Positions 8,261 to 17,463 of a stretch of 46,292 nucleotides of DNA are shown here, in pieces; positions within the stretch are counted from its first letter, which is position 1; every line of letters begins with the position of its first letter. The stretch lies in NCBI GenBank assembly GCA_029547045.1, contig JAKPQL010000021.1, positions 1 through 46,292 of the forward strand. The letters run 5' to 3'. The notes under the pieces are model-generated. The model did not search any database, had not been told where the DNA came from, and saw nothing but the letters and a program-made list of their open reading frames with translations. The translations under genes and the position numbers were made by a program. The stretch comes from Deltaproteobacteria bacterium. Its GTDB lineage: Bacteria > Desulfobacterota > Desulfomonilia > UBA1062.

Positions 8261-8278
8261 TGTACAGTACACATAATA
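8261..8278 (-). promoter_or_regulatory. Candidate glgP promoter -10 element and operator
   Basis: On the minus strand TATTAT (8273-8278, five of six bases of a -10 element) is followed by the perfect inverted repeat TGTAC-A-GTACA (8261-8271), which would overlap the transcription start. No good -35 element is seen, which would suit an activated promoter. Confidence 0.35.
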
Positions 8279-8302
8279 AAGAGTAATGAATTCCCGCACA
8301 CA

Positions 8303-8336
8303 GGCACGGGAACCTGTCCGTCAGGGCCCCCGTGCC
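8303..8336 (-). terminator. Hairpin after the tol operon, possible terminator
   Basis: GGCACGGG (8303-8310) and CCCGTGCC (8329-8336) form an 8-pair GC stem with an 18-base loop, 31 bases after the cpoB stop. There is no T run after it, so it could pause polymerase or protect the transcript end rather than be a classical terminator. Confidence 0.3.
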
Positions 8337-8366
8337 CGTGGAAAACCGGCTCTCCGGAAAGAACGC

Positions 8367-9110
8367 CTACCCCTTCCCCACCGGGGGGTTCTTCAGCGCC
8401 TTCTGCGCCTTGGCCGCGGCCTCGGACTGGGGATGGTCGTGGATGAGCTGCTGGAGGATCAGCTCACCCGTCTCTCTGTCGTTCATCATGAAGAAGGCCA
8501 TGCCCTCCTTGTAGAGCGCCTCGGGCACCTTCTTGCTGTCCTTGAACTTCTTCACCACGGTGTCGTAGCTGAGGATCGCGTCATCGAAGCGGCCCAGGGC
8601 ATAGAGCGATTCACCCATGTGGAAATACACCTCCGGCGCCAGTGCCGGGTCGGGATTCTGGGCGAGGTAGCCCTTGAAGTCCTGCAGTGCCTCCGCGTGG
8701 CGTCCGGACTTGAACTTCTCCATGCCACTCTCGTAGAGCGGTTTCTGGGAAGCAGAGGCCGGCGCCCCCTTGGCGCCGATGAGCTCCTTGATGGCCAGGA
8801 CATCCTTCTCCAGCAGGGATATCCTGGTCTCACCGCCTCCCGCCGGGGTGAGGCCGGCAGAGGCGGAGAGCTGGTCGATGGAACCCTGCAGGGAGAACAT
8901 CTGGTTCTGCAGCTCGGAATACCTGTTCTGCAGGTCACCCTGCTGCTTCATGGTCTGGTCCATGGCCTTTTCCCTCTCCGCGAGCCTGTTCTCGGTCACG
9001 GCCAGCCTCGACTGAAGGGTGTCCACCTGGAACCTGAGGGAATCGAGGTCCTTCTGGGTGGCGCACCCGGACAGAAACACGACCACGAGGGGAATGATGA
9101 TCCGTCTCAT
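8367..9110 (-). CDS. cpoB: Tol-Pal cell division coordinator CpoB (YbgF)
   Basis: A 247-residue protein of the Tol-Pal system that in E. coli couples outer membrane constriction to septal peptidoglycan synthesis. The N-terminus ends in the lipobox LSGC (cysteine 16), so here it is probably a lipoprotein, unlike the soluble E. coli protein. Residues about 20-80 form a coiled coil used for trimerisation. The C-terminal part (about 125-240) holds TPR repeats (YESGMEKFKSGRHAEALQDF, PEVYFHMGESLYALGRFDDAI, PEALYKEGMAFFMM). It lies 6 bases after pal, last in the operon. Confidence 0.93.
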   Translation of the reverse strand: MRRIIIPLVVVFLSGCATQKDLDSLRFQVDTLQSRLAVTENRLAEREKAMDQTMKQQGDLQNRYSELQNQMFSLQGSIDQLSASAGLTPAGGGETRISLLEKDVLAIKELIGAKGAPASASQKPLYESGMEKFKSGRHAEALQDFKGYLAQNPDPALAPEVYFHMGESLYALGRFDDAILSYDTVVKKFKDSKKVPEALYKEGMAFFMMNDRETGELILQQLIHDHPQSEAAAKAQKALKNPPVGKG

Positions 9111-9116
9111 GTCCGG

Positions 9117-9686
9117 CTACCCTTCGGTGATGACGAAGTGGGCCCTTCTGTTCTTGGCCCAGGCAGCCTCGTTGGCCTCCGGGTCCAGGGGCTTCTCCTC
9201 GCCGTAGCTGATGGTGGACAGGCGCTGGGCATTCACGCCCAGGAACACCAGGTACTCCTGCGCCGCCTTGGCACGCCGCTCCCCGAGGGCGAGGTTGTAC
9301 TCGGCCGTGCCCCGTTCGTCGCAGTGGCCTTCGATGAGCACCTTCATACCCGGATGCGCGTTCAGGAACCTGGCCTTTTCCGCCAGCACCTTCTTGGCCT
9401 CGGCGGTGAGGCTGAAGCTGTCGTACTCGAACATGATGTCAGCATCCTGGAAGTCCTGCCTGGCCTGGTCGAGGCGAACGGCCCCCTGCCCGGAGGCTCC
9501 CCCGTACGGTTCCATCTGCATGGCGGGCTGCTCGGGGGTCATGGCAGGCGATTCCTGCTGGGGCTGGGCCTGCGGCTGGGGCCCGCCTGCGCCTACGGGC
9601 TCCAGGGCCTGCTTCGGGCACCCCGCCAGGAACAGGGCCACGCCCAGCATGATCACGGCAGACGCAATGTCGTTCTTCCTTCCCAT
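9117..9686 (-). CDS. pal: Peptidoglycan-associated lipoprotein Pal
   Basis: A 189-residue outer membrane lipoprotein that binds peptidoglycan through an OmpA-like domain and TolB in the periplasm. I start at the ATG at 9684-9686 behind GGAGAAGG; the longer frame adds 20 residues before the signal peptide. The lipobox is LAGC, followed by a Pro/Gln-rich linker. The OmpA domain shows FEYDSFSLT, the ligand-binding HCDERGTAEYNLALGERRA and the end KNRRAHFVI. It lies between tolB and cpoB. Confidence 0.97.
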   Translation of the reverse strand: MGRKNDIASAVIMLGVALFLAGCPKQALEPVGAGGPQPQAQPQQESPAMTPEQPAMQMEPYGGASGQGAVRLDQARQDFQDADIMFEYDSFSLTAEAKKVLAEKARFLNAHPGMKVLIEGHCDERGTAEYNLALGERRAKAAQEYLVFLGVNAQRLSTISYGEEKPLDPEANEAAWAKNRRAHFVITEG

Positions 9687-9767
9687 ATCCTTCTCCTCTC
9701 CCTTGAGTAGATGTGTGTACTCTAATCCAACCCTGCGCCAGGTCAAGCACGAATACCGTCCGGAGCG

Positions 9768-11045
9768 TCACCTGATGACGGGCGACCACGCGGGCTCGGA
9801 ATAGCCCCCGCCTGTGGTGATGGCCACGCTCGACGAGCCCGTCAGGTCCATCACGTTGATGTTCCCGTCGGAGGAGGCATACGCGATGAGCCTCCCGTCC
9901 GGCGAGAACGACGGTGTCTCGTCGCCCCTTCCCGAGCCCTTCAGGACCCTGAACTGTGAACCGTCCGGCCTCACCAGGGCTATGGCATACCTGCCTCCCT
10001 CGGTCAGGTAAGAGAACGCCACCAGGTCTCCCCGGGGCGAGAAGGCCGGCTCGGTGTTGTACTTGCCCTCGAAGGTGAGCCTCTGGACGTTCCTGGAGGC
10101 GAGGTCCAGCAGGAAGATCTGGGGGTTCCCCGCCCGGGACGAGCAGAAGGCCAGGCTCTTCCCGTCGGGGGAGAACGCGGGCGAGGTGTCCGTGGCCCAG
10201 CTGTTGGTGAGCCGTGTCCTGCCGGTTCCATCGGCGTTCACCAGGTGGATTTCCGGATTCCCGTCGGCGGACGAGGTGAAGGCGATCCTGCTCCCGGAGG
10301 GGTCGAAGGCGGGCGAGGTGTTCAGCCCCCGGGCGCCCGAGACGAGCCTGAGCTGGTAGGTGAGCGTATCGAAGACGTACAGGTCCGGGTTGTTCCGGTA
10401 GTAGGACACCAGGGCGATCTTCCTGCCGTCCGGCGACCAGGCCGGGTTCAGCACCAGGGAGCCCCCGCCGCGTATGGTGGTGGCGCCCGTGCCGTCGCAC
10501 CACATCACGTGGAGCTGCTTGGCCCCGTTCACCTTCTTGATGCAGGCGATCTTGGATGAGAACAGCGGCCCGAGCCCGAACTTCTCCTTGAGCAGGTGGT
10601 CCATGAAGGCGTGGACCGCCAGGTACATGGTCTGCTCGCCGCTCGTGTACGTGGTGCTCTCCACCAGGATACCTGTGGCGACCTCCACCATCTGGACCCT
10701 GAAGATGCCCCGGGGACCCTGCCGCGAGATTGTGGCCGTCACCACATAGTCGGCGCCGATGAGCGCCCAGTCCTTGAGCGTTCCTGGCTGGATCTCGCCC
10801 GTGGGACCGGGATTGATGTAGCTCTGCGGAGAGATGACGTCGAAGAGCCAGGTGATGGCGAAGTCCCGGGCGCAGACCGTCCACACCGAAGCGGCCATGT
10901 CCGGGGGCCCGGCGTACGATGGCATGGCCACCTTCATCTTCCGGAACTCTCCGGCCTCCACGTCGATGTGGATCTGCTGGGTATGGGCAATGGAGGGAAC
11001 CACGCCCATGAGCATGCACACACAGAGTATCGCTCTCCGCATCAT
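9768..11045 (-). CDS. tolB: Tol-Pal system protein TolB
   Basis: A 425-residue periplasmic protein that links Pal with the inner membrane TolA complex. I start at ATG 11043-11045, behind AAAGGAG and overlapping the tolA stop as ATGA, which implies translational coupling. It has a signal peptide, an N-terminal TolB domain (about 22-165) and a C-terminal six-bladed beta-propeller with WD40-like repeats (NPAWSPDGRKIALVSYYR, SPAFDPSGSRIAFTSS, SPAFSPDGKSLAFCSS, EPAFSPRGDLVAFSYL, TPSFSPDGRLIAYAS). Length is normal. Confidence 0.97.
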   Translation of the reverse strand: MMRRAILCVCMLMGVVPSIAHTQQIHIDVEAGEFRKMKVAMPSYAGPPDMAASVWTVCARDFAITWLFDVISPQSYINPGPTGEIQPGTLKDWALIGADYVVTATISRQGPRGIFRVQMVEVATGILVESTTYTSGEQTMYLAVHAFMDHLLKEKFGLGPLFSSKIACIKKVNGAKQLHVMWCDGTGATTIRGGGSLVLNPAWSPDGRKIALVSYYRNNPDLYVFDTLTYQLRLVSGARGLNTSPAFDPSGSRIAFTSSADGNPEIHLVNADGTGRTRLTNSWATDTSPAFSPDGKSLAFCSSRAGNPQIFLLDLASRNVQRLTFEGKYNTEPAFSPRGDLVAFSYLTEGGRYAIALVRPDGSQFRVLKGSGRGDETPSFSPDGRLIAYASSDGNINVMDLTGSSSVAITTGGGYSEPAWSPVIR

Positions 11046-11749
11046 TTCGCTCCTTTCGGCGGCATGAACGAGATGGTGACCTCGACCCAATCCTCACCCG
11101 CGATGAGCGCCAGCGGCGGCACCGGGAAGCGGGTGACCTTCCCCAGGGCCGCCAGGATGGAACGGTCGAAGGGCACGTTGCCCGAGGACACGAGGAGCTT
11201 CTTCTGGAGAAGCTCCCCGGCCCTTCCCACCCGGAGCAGATAGGTGGTCTTGAGGCCGTGGTCCATGGTCTCTATCTCCGGGGGCGTCCTCCACAGGGAC
11301 TCCACCATGCCCCTGACGCGGGTCTTCCAGATGAGTATCTCCGAAGACACCCCTGCTCCGGCCGGCCCCTGGGAGGCTCCGGCGGCATCCCTTGCCTGCC
11401 CCCTGATGAGGTCCGCCGCATCGGGCATGTCCTGCGTCATGCCCGGTGACTCGGGCCTGATGTCCGCAGGCGAGAACTCAGGGACCTGGTCCCTGCCCTC
11501 CCTCTCCTTCCTGACCTCCCCGAAAGTGGCGGCCTTCTGGCTCCGGGTGAAGACATACTTCTTCACCCGGCCTGTGGAGACCCCTGCGGGCTGACCCGCC
11601 CGCGCCGAAGGCGGGCCGGCCACTATGGAGACCTCATAGACCGACGTGGGGTCGAGCTTCCTGCCGGTCACGTGGATCTCCACCATGGCGAGGATGAACG
11701 CCATATGGCAGACAAAAGAGACGATCAGGACATTGCGCAGCCTGGTCAT
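11042..11749 (-). CDS. tolA: TolA-type energy transducer with TonB C-terminal domain
   Basis: A 235-residue inner membrane protein that carries force from TolQR to Pal. It has one N-terminal membrane segment (VLIVSFVCHMAFILAMV), a periplasmic linker (about 35-135) and a TonB-like C-terminal domain (about 140-230) with the signature SLWRTPPE, YLLRVGRAGELLQKKLLVSSGNVPFDRSILAAL. It is much shorter than E. coli TolA because the long helical middle domain is missing. Short forms of this kind are, as far as I recall, usual outside the Gammaproteobacteria. The place between tolR and tolB supports the name. Confidence 0.92.
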   Translation of the reverse strand: MTRLRNVLIVSFVCHMAFILAMVEIHVTGRKLDPTSVYEVSIVAGPPSARAGQPAGVSTGRVKKYVFTRSQKAATFGEVRKEREGRDQVPEFSPADIRPESPGMTQDMPDAADLIRGQARDAAGASQGPAGAGVSSEILIWKTRVRGMVESLWRTPPEIETMDHGLKTTYLLRVGRAGELLQKKLLVSSGNVPFDRSILAALGKVTRFPVPPLALIAGEDWVEVTISFMPPKGAK

Positions 11750-11757
11750 CCCGTCTC

Positions 11758-12148
11758 TTACCGGCTCATCGGCGGCTGGGTCACCAGGCCGATCTTGGTG
11801 AGCCCCGTGGATCTGATGAGCGACATGACCTGCACCACGTACCCGTAGGGGATGCGCTTGTCGGCCTGGAGGTAGACCGCATCGACGTTGCGCTCCTGTT
11901 TGACCTGCCCCAGGATCAGCCCCAGCCGCTCGATCTCCACCCTGGAGCCGTTGATGTCGATGGCCCGGTCCTGGCCGATGGTGATGATCAGGTCCTGGCT
12001 CTCTCCCAGGGCCCGTGCTTCCGCCTCGGGCAGTTCCACCTTCATGCCCTCCTTCATCATGGGCGCCGATACCATGAAGATGATGAGGAGCACGAGCATG
12101 ACGTCCACGAACGGGGTCACGTTGATCTCGGCCATGAGCGAACGGGGC

Positions 12149-12162
<14 letters not shown>
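11758..12162 (-). CDS. tolR: Tol-Pal system protein TolR (ExbD family)
   Basis: A 134-residue inner membrane protein, stator-associated partner of TolQ. The N-terminus [24 protein letters not shown] includes the single membrane helix and the aspartate that takes part in proton flow. The periplasmic domain ends [30 protein letters not shown], typical of ExbD proteins. It overlaps tolQ by 14 bases and ends 8 bases before tolA. Confidence 0.97.
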
Positions 12163-12862
<700 letters not shown>

Positions 12863-12917
12863 TCAGAACCTCCTTTTTAACGATACGTTCGTCTGTCGTT
12901 CACGGTGGGCCCCTATC

Positions 12918-13928
12918 CTACCTCACCTTGCCCGGGTCCTTGGGCAGGGTGATGACGAAGGTCGTGCCCCCGGGGTTGGACACGAAGGTGATGTTCCCAG
13001 AGTGCATCTTGACGATCCGGTACGAGATGGAGAGGCCCAGCCCTATCCCCTTGGGCTTGGTGGTGAAGAAGGGATCGAAGATCCTGCCCTTCACGTGGTC
13101 CGGGATGCCCTTGCCCGTATCCGAGATCTGGATCTCCATGCGCTCGCCCCGCTCGGTGAGGTGGATCTCCAGCCTGCCGCCGAACTCCATGGCCTGGATG
13201 GCGTTGATGAGCACGTTCATGAGGACCTGCTGGATCATGTGCGGGTCGGCCTTGCTCACCACCTTGCGCGGGGGATGGAACTCGATGATCTGCACGTGGT
13301 TCTCCCGGGCCGTGTCCCTGACCATGTACACCGCGTTCTCCACGATCTTGGAGAGCTCGCAGGGGATGATGGAGAGCTCCCCGGGCCTGGCGAAGTCGAA
13401 GAACCCCATGAGCAGCTTGTTTAGGCGGTCGATCTCGATGATGATACGGGACACGTAGTCCCTGCGGTGATCTCCCGGATCCAGCTCCGCGTTCAGGGCC
13501 TGGGCGGTGGTCTTTATGCCCGCCAGGGGGTTGCGGATCTCGTGGGCGATACCCGAGGTGAGCTCGCCCACGCTGGCGAGCTTGTCCATCTTGAGGATCT
13601 CGTTCTGGAGCTGGTGGATCTCGGTGATGTCGGACAGGAATACCACGCTGTGTCCGTCCGCCAGTGGGTGCCTGCTCAGGCGTATGGTCAGCCGCTCGCT
13701 GCCCCTGGTACGCACCATGGTCTCCTTCCTGGATGAGTCACGGTCCATGAGGCCGTCCACGTTGATCTCCTTCAGGCTCGACTCGTCCACCCCCAGGTAC
13801 TCCAGTGCGGCCCTGTTGGCAAAGACCACCGCGCCGTCTTCATCAGCCAGCATGACGCCCGTGGGCAGCATGGCGAGGATCTCCCTGAGGACCTCCATAT
13901 CCATGGTCCCGTTATATAGCCAATGCAT
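12918..13928 (-). CDS. PAS-containing sensor histidine kinase (NtrB-like)
   Basis: A 336-residue kinase without membrane segments, so probably cytoplasmic. It has a PAS domain (about 12-105), a dimerisation domain with the H-box GIAHEIRNPLAGIK (H129), and an ATPase domain with an N-box (QVLMNVLINAIQAM), G1 box (DTGKGIPD), F box (FDPFFTTKPKGIGLGLS) and G2 region. These boxes look intact and match the NtrB/AtoS-type group that often partners sigma54-dependent regulators. No response regulator is next to it. The start is uncertain: neither ATG 13928 nor ATG 13904 has a good ribosome binding site. It is 55 bases ahead of tolQ on the same strand and may be cotranscribed. Confidence 0.92.
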   Translation of the reverse strand: MHWLYNGTMDMEVLREILAMLPTGVMLADEDGAVVFANRAALEYLGVDESSLKEINVDGLMDRDSSRKETMVRTRGSERLTIRLSRHPLADGHSVVFLSDITEIHQLQNEILKMDKLASVGELTSGIAHEIRNPLAGIKTTAQALNAELDPGDHRRDYVSRIIIEIDRLNKLLMGFFDFARPGELSIIPCELSKIVENAVYMVRDTARENHVQIIEFHPPRKVVSKADPHMIQQVLMNVLINAIQAMEFGGRLEIHLTERGERMEIQISDTGKGIPDHVKGRIFDPFFTTKPKGIGLGLSISYRIVKMHSGNITFVSNPGGTTFVITLPKDPGKVR

Positions 13929-14016
13929 GGGAAAACATCCAGCAGATTTTCATAATTACATGACACTTTTTTCCATATTTTTCTGTTCATTTAATATCAT
14001 GAAATATTGAGATAAA

Positions 14017-14022
14017 ATTATA
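14017..14022 (-). promoter_or_regulatory. Candidate -10 element for the sensor kinase gene
   Basis: A perfect TATAAT on the minus strand lies about 90 bases upstream of the kinase start in the AT-rich gap to mraZ. No good -35 element is found at the right distance, so this is weak evidence. Confidence 0.3.
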
Positions 14023-14043
14023 CTATGCAGGTATAACTTCATG

Positions 14044-14072
14044 TTGACTTTACGACGGCATTCATCTATATG
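14044..14072 (+). promoter_or_regulatory. Promoter of the dcw cluster
   Basis: TTGACT (14044-14049) and TATATG (14067-14072) are 17 bases apart, a good sigma70 match, and lie 42 bases before the mraZ start in an AT-rich gap. With the compact gene run that follows, this is the likely main promoter of mraZ and the division and wall genes. Confidence 0.65.
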
Positions 14073-14080
14073 GCATAAAG

Positions 14081-14095
14081 TGACATTTTGTGTCA
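14081..14095. promoter_or_regulatory. Inverted repeat between the dcw promoter and mraZ
   Basis: TGACA-TTTTG-TGTCA is a 5-5-5 inverted repeat at about the expected transcription start, so it is placed where a repressor could bind. The repeated TGGG boxes that MraZ binds in E. coli are not evident here; one GGGGG at 14103-14107 is better read as the ribosome binding site. Confidence 0.35.
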
Positions 14096-14113
14096 ACCTA
14101 TTGGGGGCAAGCG

Positions 14114-14557
14114 GTGCTGAAGGGGCATTACGTTAACACCATCAACGAGAAGGGGAGGTTGAGCATCCCGTCCAAGTTCAGGGAAGTCCTGAGCGAATGG
14201 GGCGCCTCCGTCCTCGTCGTGACCAAGAGCATCGACCCCTGCCTGTGGGTCTTCGCCCCGGACGACTGGGAAAAGATGGAAAACCTGGCCAGGGGCCTTT
14301 CCATGGTGAAGAAGGAAGATATCGTGTTCAAGCGCCACGTCGTGGGCTCGGCCGAGGAATGCCCCATCGATGCGCAGGGCAGGATCCTCGTCCCGTCGAG
14401 TCTGCGTGAATATGCGGGCCTGAGAAAGAAGTGCCTGCTGGTCGGTCTCATCGATCGCATGGAGATCTGGGACCATGACACGTATACCAAGAACATGGAG
14501 GAGGCGCTCGTAGACTCCGAGAAGTTGCGCGAGGGGCTTGCCAAGATCGGCGTGTAG
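14114..14557 (+). CDS. mraZ: Transcriptional regulator MraZ
   Basis: A 147-residue DNA-binding protein of the AbrB-like SpoVT fold that controls the dcw cluster in other bacteria. I start at GTG 14114 behind GGGGG (14103-14107), giving the usual beginning MLKGHYVNTINEKGRLSIP; a GTG at 14090 would add eight untypical residues and lacks a ribosome binding site. Two repeated halves carry the family signature, NEKGRLSIPSKFRE and DAQGRILVPSSLRE. It ends four bases before rsmH. Confidence 0.96.
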   Translation: MLKGHYVNTINEKGRLSIPSKFREVLSEWGASVLVVTKSIDPCLWVFAPDDWEKMENLARGLSMVKKEDIVFKRHVVGSAEECPIDAQGRILVPSSLREYAGLRKKCLLVGLIDRMEIWDHDTYTKNMEEALVDSEKLREGLAKIGV

Positions 14558-14561
14558 GGCC

Positions 14562-15485
14562 ATGGAGCATGTCCCCGTACTTCTCAAGGAGGTCCTGACG
14601 GTGATGCAGCCGAAAGACGGCGGACGATACTTCGATGGCACCCTCGGTGACGGGGGGCATGCCACGGCCGTCCTCGAGGCGTGCGCCCCCTCGGGCGAGC
14701 TCGCCGGATGCGACCTCGACCGCGATGCCGTGGAGCGGGTCTCCCGAGCCATGGCACCACTGGGCAACCGCGCCCACCTCTTCACCGCCAACTACTCGGA
14801 CATTGACCGCATCTGCGCCGGTCTCGGCTGGGACCGGCTCGACGGGGTGCTGGTGGACCTCGGCATGTCATCCATCGAACTCGACGACAAGGCCCGGGGC
14901 TTCTCCTTCCTCGCAGACGGACCGCTGGACATGCGCTACGACCGTGGGCAGGCCCTGCGTGCGTACGACGTGGTGAACACCTACGGCATTGAGGAGCTTG
15001 CGGGGATCATCCGCGCCTACGGCGAGGAGCGCTTCGCCCGCAGGATCGCCCGGCGCATCGTGGAATCGCGACCCGTGGAAGGAACCGCCGGCCTCGCCGA
15101 GATCGTGGCGCGGGCCATCCCAAGGAAGTTCTGGCCCGAGAGGATCCACCCGGCCACCCGCACCTTTCAGGCCATCCGCATGGAGGTGAACGCGGAGCTC
15201 GACAACCTGCAGGCATTCCTGCCCAAGGCCGCCTCCCTCCTGGCAGAGGGCGGTGTGCTGGCGGTCATCTCCTTCCATTCGCTGGAGGACCGTATCGTGA
15301 AACGCTTCTTCGCAGGCCCATCGGCCGCCCTCCTATACCGCCGCGGGCTTCCTGTGCAGCGGGAAGCCCCGGCGGAGCATTTCCAGCGGATCACGAAGAA
15401 ACCGATCGTGGCATCCGAGGAGGAGATCAGGTCGAACCCGCGCGCCCGGAGCGCGCGTCTGCGCGCCGCCCGGAGGCTCGCATGA
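14562..15485 (+). CDS. rsmH: 16S rRNA m4C1402 methyltransferase RsmH
   Basis: A 307-residue S-adenosylmethionine-dependent enzyme that methylates N4 of C1402 in 16S rRNA. The start MEHVPVLLKEVL is the family norm; an upstream in-frame start inside mraZ is unlikely. Motifs are GRYFDGTLGDGGHA (cofactor site), GVLVDLGMSS, the FSFLADGPLDMRYD segment, HPATRTFQAIRMEVN and VISFHSLEDRIVKRFF. Its stop overlaps the ftsL start as ATGA. Confidence 0.97.
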   Translation: MEHVPVLLKEVLTVMQPKDGGRYFDGTLGDGGHATAVLEACAPSGELAGCDLDRDAVERVSRAMAPLGNRAHLFTANYSDIDRICAGLGWDRLDGVLVDLGMSSIELDDKARGFSFLADGPLDMRYDRGQALRAYDVVNTYGIEELAGIIRAYGEERFARRIARRIVESRPVEGTAGLAEIVARAIPRKFWPERIHPATRTFQAIRMEVNAELDNLQAFLPKAASLLAEGGVLAVISFHSLEDRIVKRFFAGPSAALLYRRGLPVQREAPAEHFQRITKKPIVASEEEIRSNPRARSARLRAARRLA

Positions 15486-15772
15486 GGAGGTTCGATCCCG
15501 CACGGATGCTCTCCACCGGCATGATCCTGCTCATGGTCCTGACCGTCTGGGCCATGTTCCACGTCTGGACACGGCACATGGTCACGGAGCTGGGGTACGC
15601 GCTCTGTGAGGAGCAGGCCCTCAAGGAGCAGCTCGCGAGCGAGAACAAGGCCCTGCGTATCGAGATCTCCACGCTGAAGAGCTCGAAGCGGCTCGAGCTC
15701 ATCGCCCAGGAGCAACTGGGGCTGCGTGCGGCCAAACCTGAACAGGTCGTGTACCTATGGCTGGACGAATAA
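15482..15772 (+). CDS. ftsL: Cell division protein FtsL-like
   Basis: A 96-residue small bitopic membrane protein: a short basic cytoplasmic end, one membrane helix (TGMILLMVLTVWAMFHVW, about 12-30) and a coiled-coil periplasmic region (ALCEEQALKEQLASENKALRIEISTLKSSKRLELIA). Sequence similarity in this family is low, and the call rests mainly on topology and on its place between rsmH and ftsI. FtsL works with FtsQ and FtsB to activate FtsWI. Confidence 0.88.
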   Translation: MRRFDPARMLSTGMILLMVLTVWAMFHVWTRHMVTELGYALCEEQALKEQLASENKALRIEISTLKSSKRLELIAQEQLGLRAAKPEQVVYLWLDE

Positions 15773-17463
15773 GGCTCATCCAGTACGTCCTGCTGGGCAT
15801 GCTCGGCGTCGTCTCGGCACGGGCCTTCGAGTTCCAGATCATGAACCCCGGCGAGATCATCGACAGGGCGCACAAGCGGTTCGATCATGCCGTGGAGCTG
15901 AGCCCCCACCGCGGCACCATCTTCGACCGCAGCGGAGAGCCGCTGGCCATAAGCCTCGAGGTGAAGTCCATCGCCGCCAATCCCAGGATCATCGAGAACC
16001 GCCATCAGGTGGCAAGGCAGCTCGCCAATGCCCTGAACCTCGAGAGACGCTCGGTGGAGAAGAAGCTCGGGGAGAAGCGGTATTTCGTGTGGATCAAGCG
16101 CCATGTCACGCCCGACGAGGCGGCACGGGTGAAGGCCCTCAAGATACCCGGCATCGGGTTCTATGACGAGGCCAAGCGGTTCTATCCCGAGAGCGAATCA
16201 CTGGCGAACCTCATAGGCTTCGTGGGCATCGACGGCAAGGGCCTCGAGGGCCTGGAGCTCCAGTACGACCCGCTCCTCAAGGGCAAGGAGCGCAAGGTAG
16301 GGGTGCACCGGGACGGCATGGGCAGGACCATCTACGCCCGGGGGCTGCAGCCGGATACCGTCAACGACGGCAGCACGCTCTGGCTCACCATCGACCGGCG
16401 CGTCCAGTACATCGCATTCCAGGAACTCAAGAACGCCGTGACGAACAACAGGGCCGAGTCCGGCTTCGTCATCATCACGAACCCATCCACCGGCGAGATC
16501 CTCGCCATGGCGTCGTACCCCAGCTTCGACCCCAATAAGGGCAGCTACCGGCACCTGGCGGGACACACCAACATGGCCATCACCCATCCCTTCGAGCCGG
16601 GTTCCGTGATCAAGCCCCTGTGGGTGGCCTGGGGCCTGGAAAAGAAGGCGTTCACCATGTCCCGGAGCATCTTCTGCGAGAACGGCTCCTACACCTTCCA
16701 CCGGGTGACCATCCACGACCACGAGAAGTACGGCTGGCTCCCGGTGACCGACATCATCAAGTACAGCAGCAACATCGGCATCGCCAAACTCATGGAGCCG
16801 GTGAGGCCCGGCGAGATGCACGCCTGCCTGTCCGCCTTCAACCTCCTGGAGCCCACGGGCATCGACTTCCCCGGAGAGCCTGCTGGCCTGACCAGGTCTC
16901 CCGGCTCCTGGACCAGCGTGGACAAGGCCGCCATATCCTTCGGCCAGGGCCTCGCAGTCACCGGCATCCAGTTCATCACGGCCTTCAACGCCATGGTCAA
17001 CGGCGGCATGGTCATGAAGCCCTATCTCGTGCGCCGCATCACGGACGCGAAGAACGCCTCTGTGGACGAGACCAGACCAACCATCCTGCGCAGGGTTCTG
17101 TCCAAGGAGACCTCCGACCAGATCGTGGCGGTCATGAAGACGGTCACCGTGAAGGGGGGAACCGGCGAGGCGGCATCCCTGCCCTCCTTCCAGATCTTCG
17201 GCAAGACCGGAACCGCCCAGAAGATCGACCACCTCACCGGGACGTACGCGGAAGGGGACTACATCTCCTCCTTCGCCGGGGGGGTCATCGACGCCACGGG
17301 CACCACCAGAATGACCATGCTCGTGTGCCTCAACGAACCCCGCACCTACTACTATGCCAGCATTGTCGCTTGCCCTTTGTTCAAACAAATTGTATCCCAG
17401 TGCGCGACCATCATGGAACTGAGCCCGAACATCACGATCGCCAGGAGGGAGGAGGTCCAATGA
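15757..17463 (+). CDS. ftsI: Septal peptidoglycan transpeptidase FtsI (PBP3)
   Basis: A 568-residue class B penicillin-binding protein that crosslinks septal peptidoglycan. One N-terminal membrane segment (about 7-23) is followed by the dimerisation domain (HRGTIFDRSGEPLAIS) and the transpeptidase domain with S283-V-I-K286 (EPGSVIKP), S337-S-N339 (YSSNIG) and K483-T-G (FGKTGTAQK). The active-site tetrad reads SVIK rather than the common STFK, which keeps the catalytic serine and lysine. No PASTA domain is seen. It overlaps ftsL by 16 bases and murE by 4. Confidence 0.96.
   Translation: MAGRIRLIQYVLLGMLGVVSARAFEFQIMNPGEIIDRAHKRFDHAVELSPHRGTIFDRSGEPLAISLEVKSIAANPRIIENRHQVARQLANALNLERRSVEKKLGEKRYFVWIKRHVTPDEAARVKALKIPGIGFYDEAKRFYPESESLANLIGFVGIDGKGLEGLELQYDPLLKGKERKVGVHRDGMGRTIYARGLQPDTVNDGSTLWLTIDRRVQYIAFQELKNAVTNNRAESGFVIITNPSTGEILAMASYPSFDPNKGSYRHLAGHTNMAITHPFEPGSVIKPLWVAWGLEKKAFTMSRSIFCENGSYTFHRVTIHDHEKYGWLPVTDIIKYSSNIGIAKLMEPVRPGEMHACLSAFNLLEPTGIDFPGEPAGLTRSPGSWTSVDKAAISFGQGLAVTGIQFITAFNAMVNGGMVMKPYLVRRITDAKNASVDETRPTILRRVLSKETSDQIVAVMKTVTVKGGTGEAASLPSFQIFGKTGTAQKIDHLTGTYAEGDYISSFAGGVIDATGTTRMTMLVCLNEPRTYYYASIVACPLFKQIVSQCATIMELSPNITIARREEVQ

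Noticed and set aside
4923-8276. An open plus-strand frame of 1117 codons antisense to pyk and glgP
   Set aside because: It is low-complexity (rich in His, Val, Leu, Gly), has no domain, and is the expected mirror of GC-rich codon use in the real minus-strand genes.
8286-9710. Long plus-strand frame across cpoB and pal
   Set aside because: Same kind of antisense shadow; the minus strand has complete lipoproteins with known motifs.
16620-17459. Apparent N-terminal extension of MurE by 280 codons
   Set aside because: It lies inside ftsI in another frame and has shadow-like composition; the ATG at 17460 has a strong ribosome binding site and gives a normal MurE.
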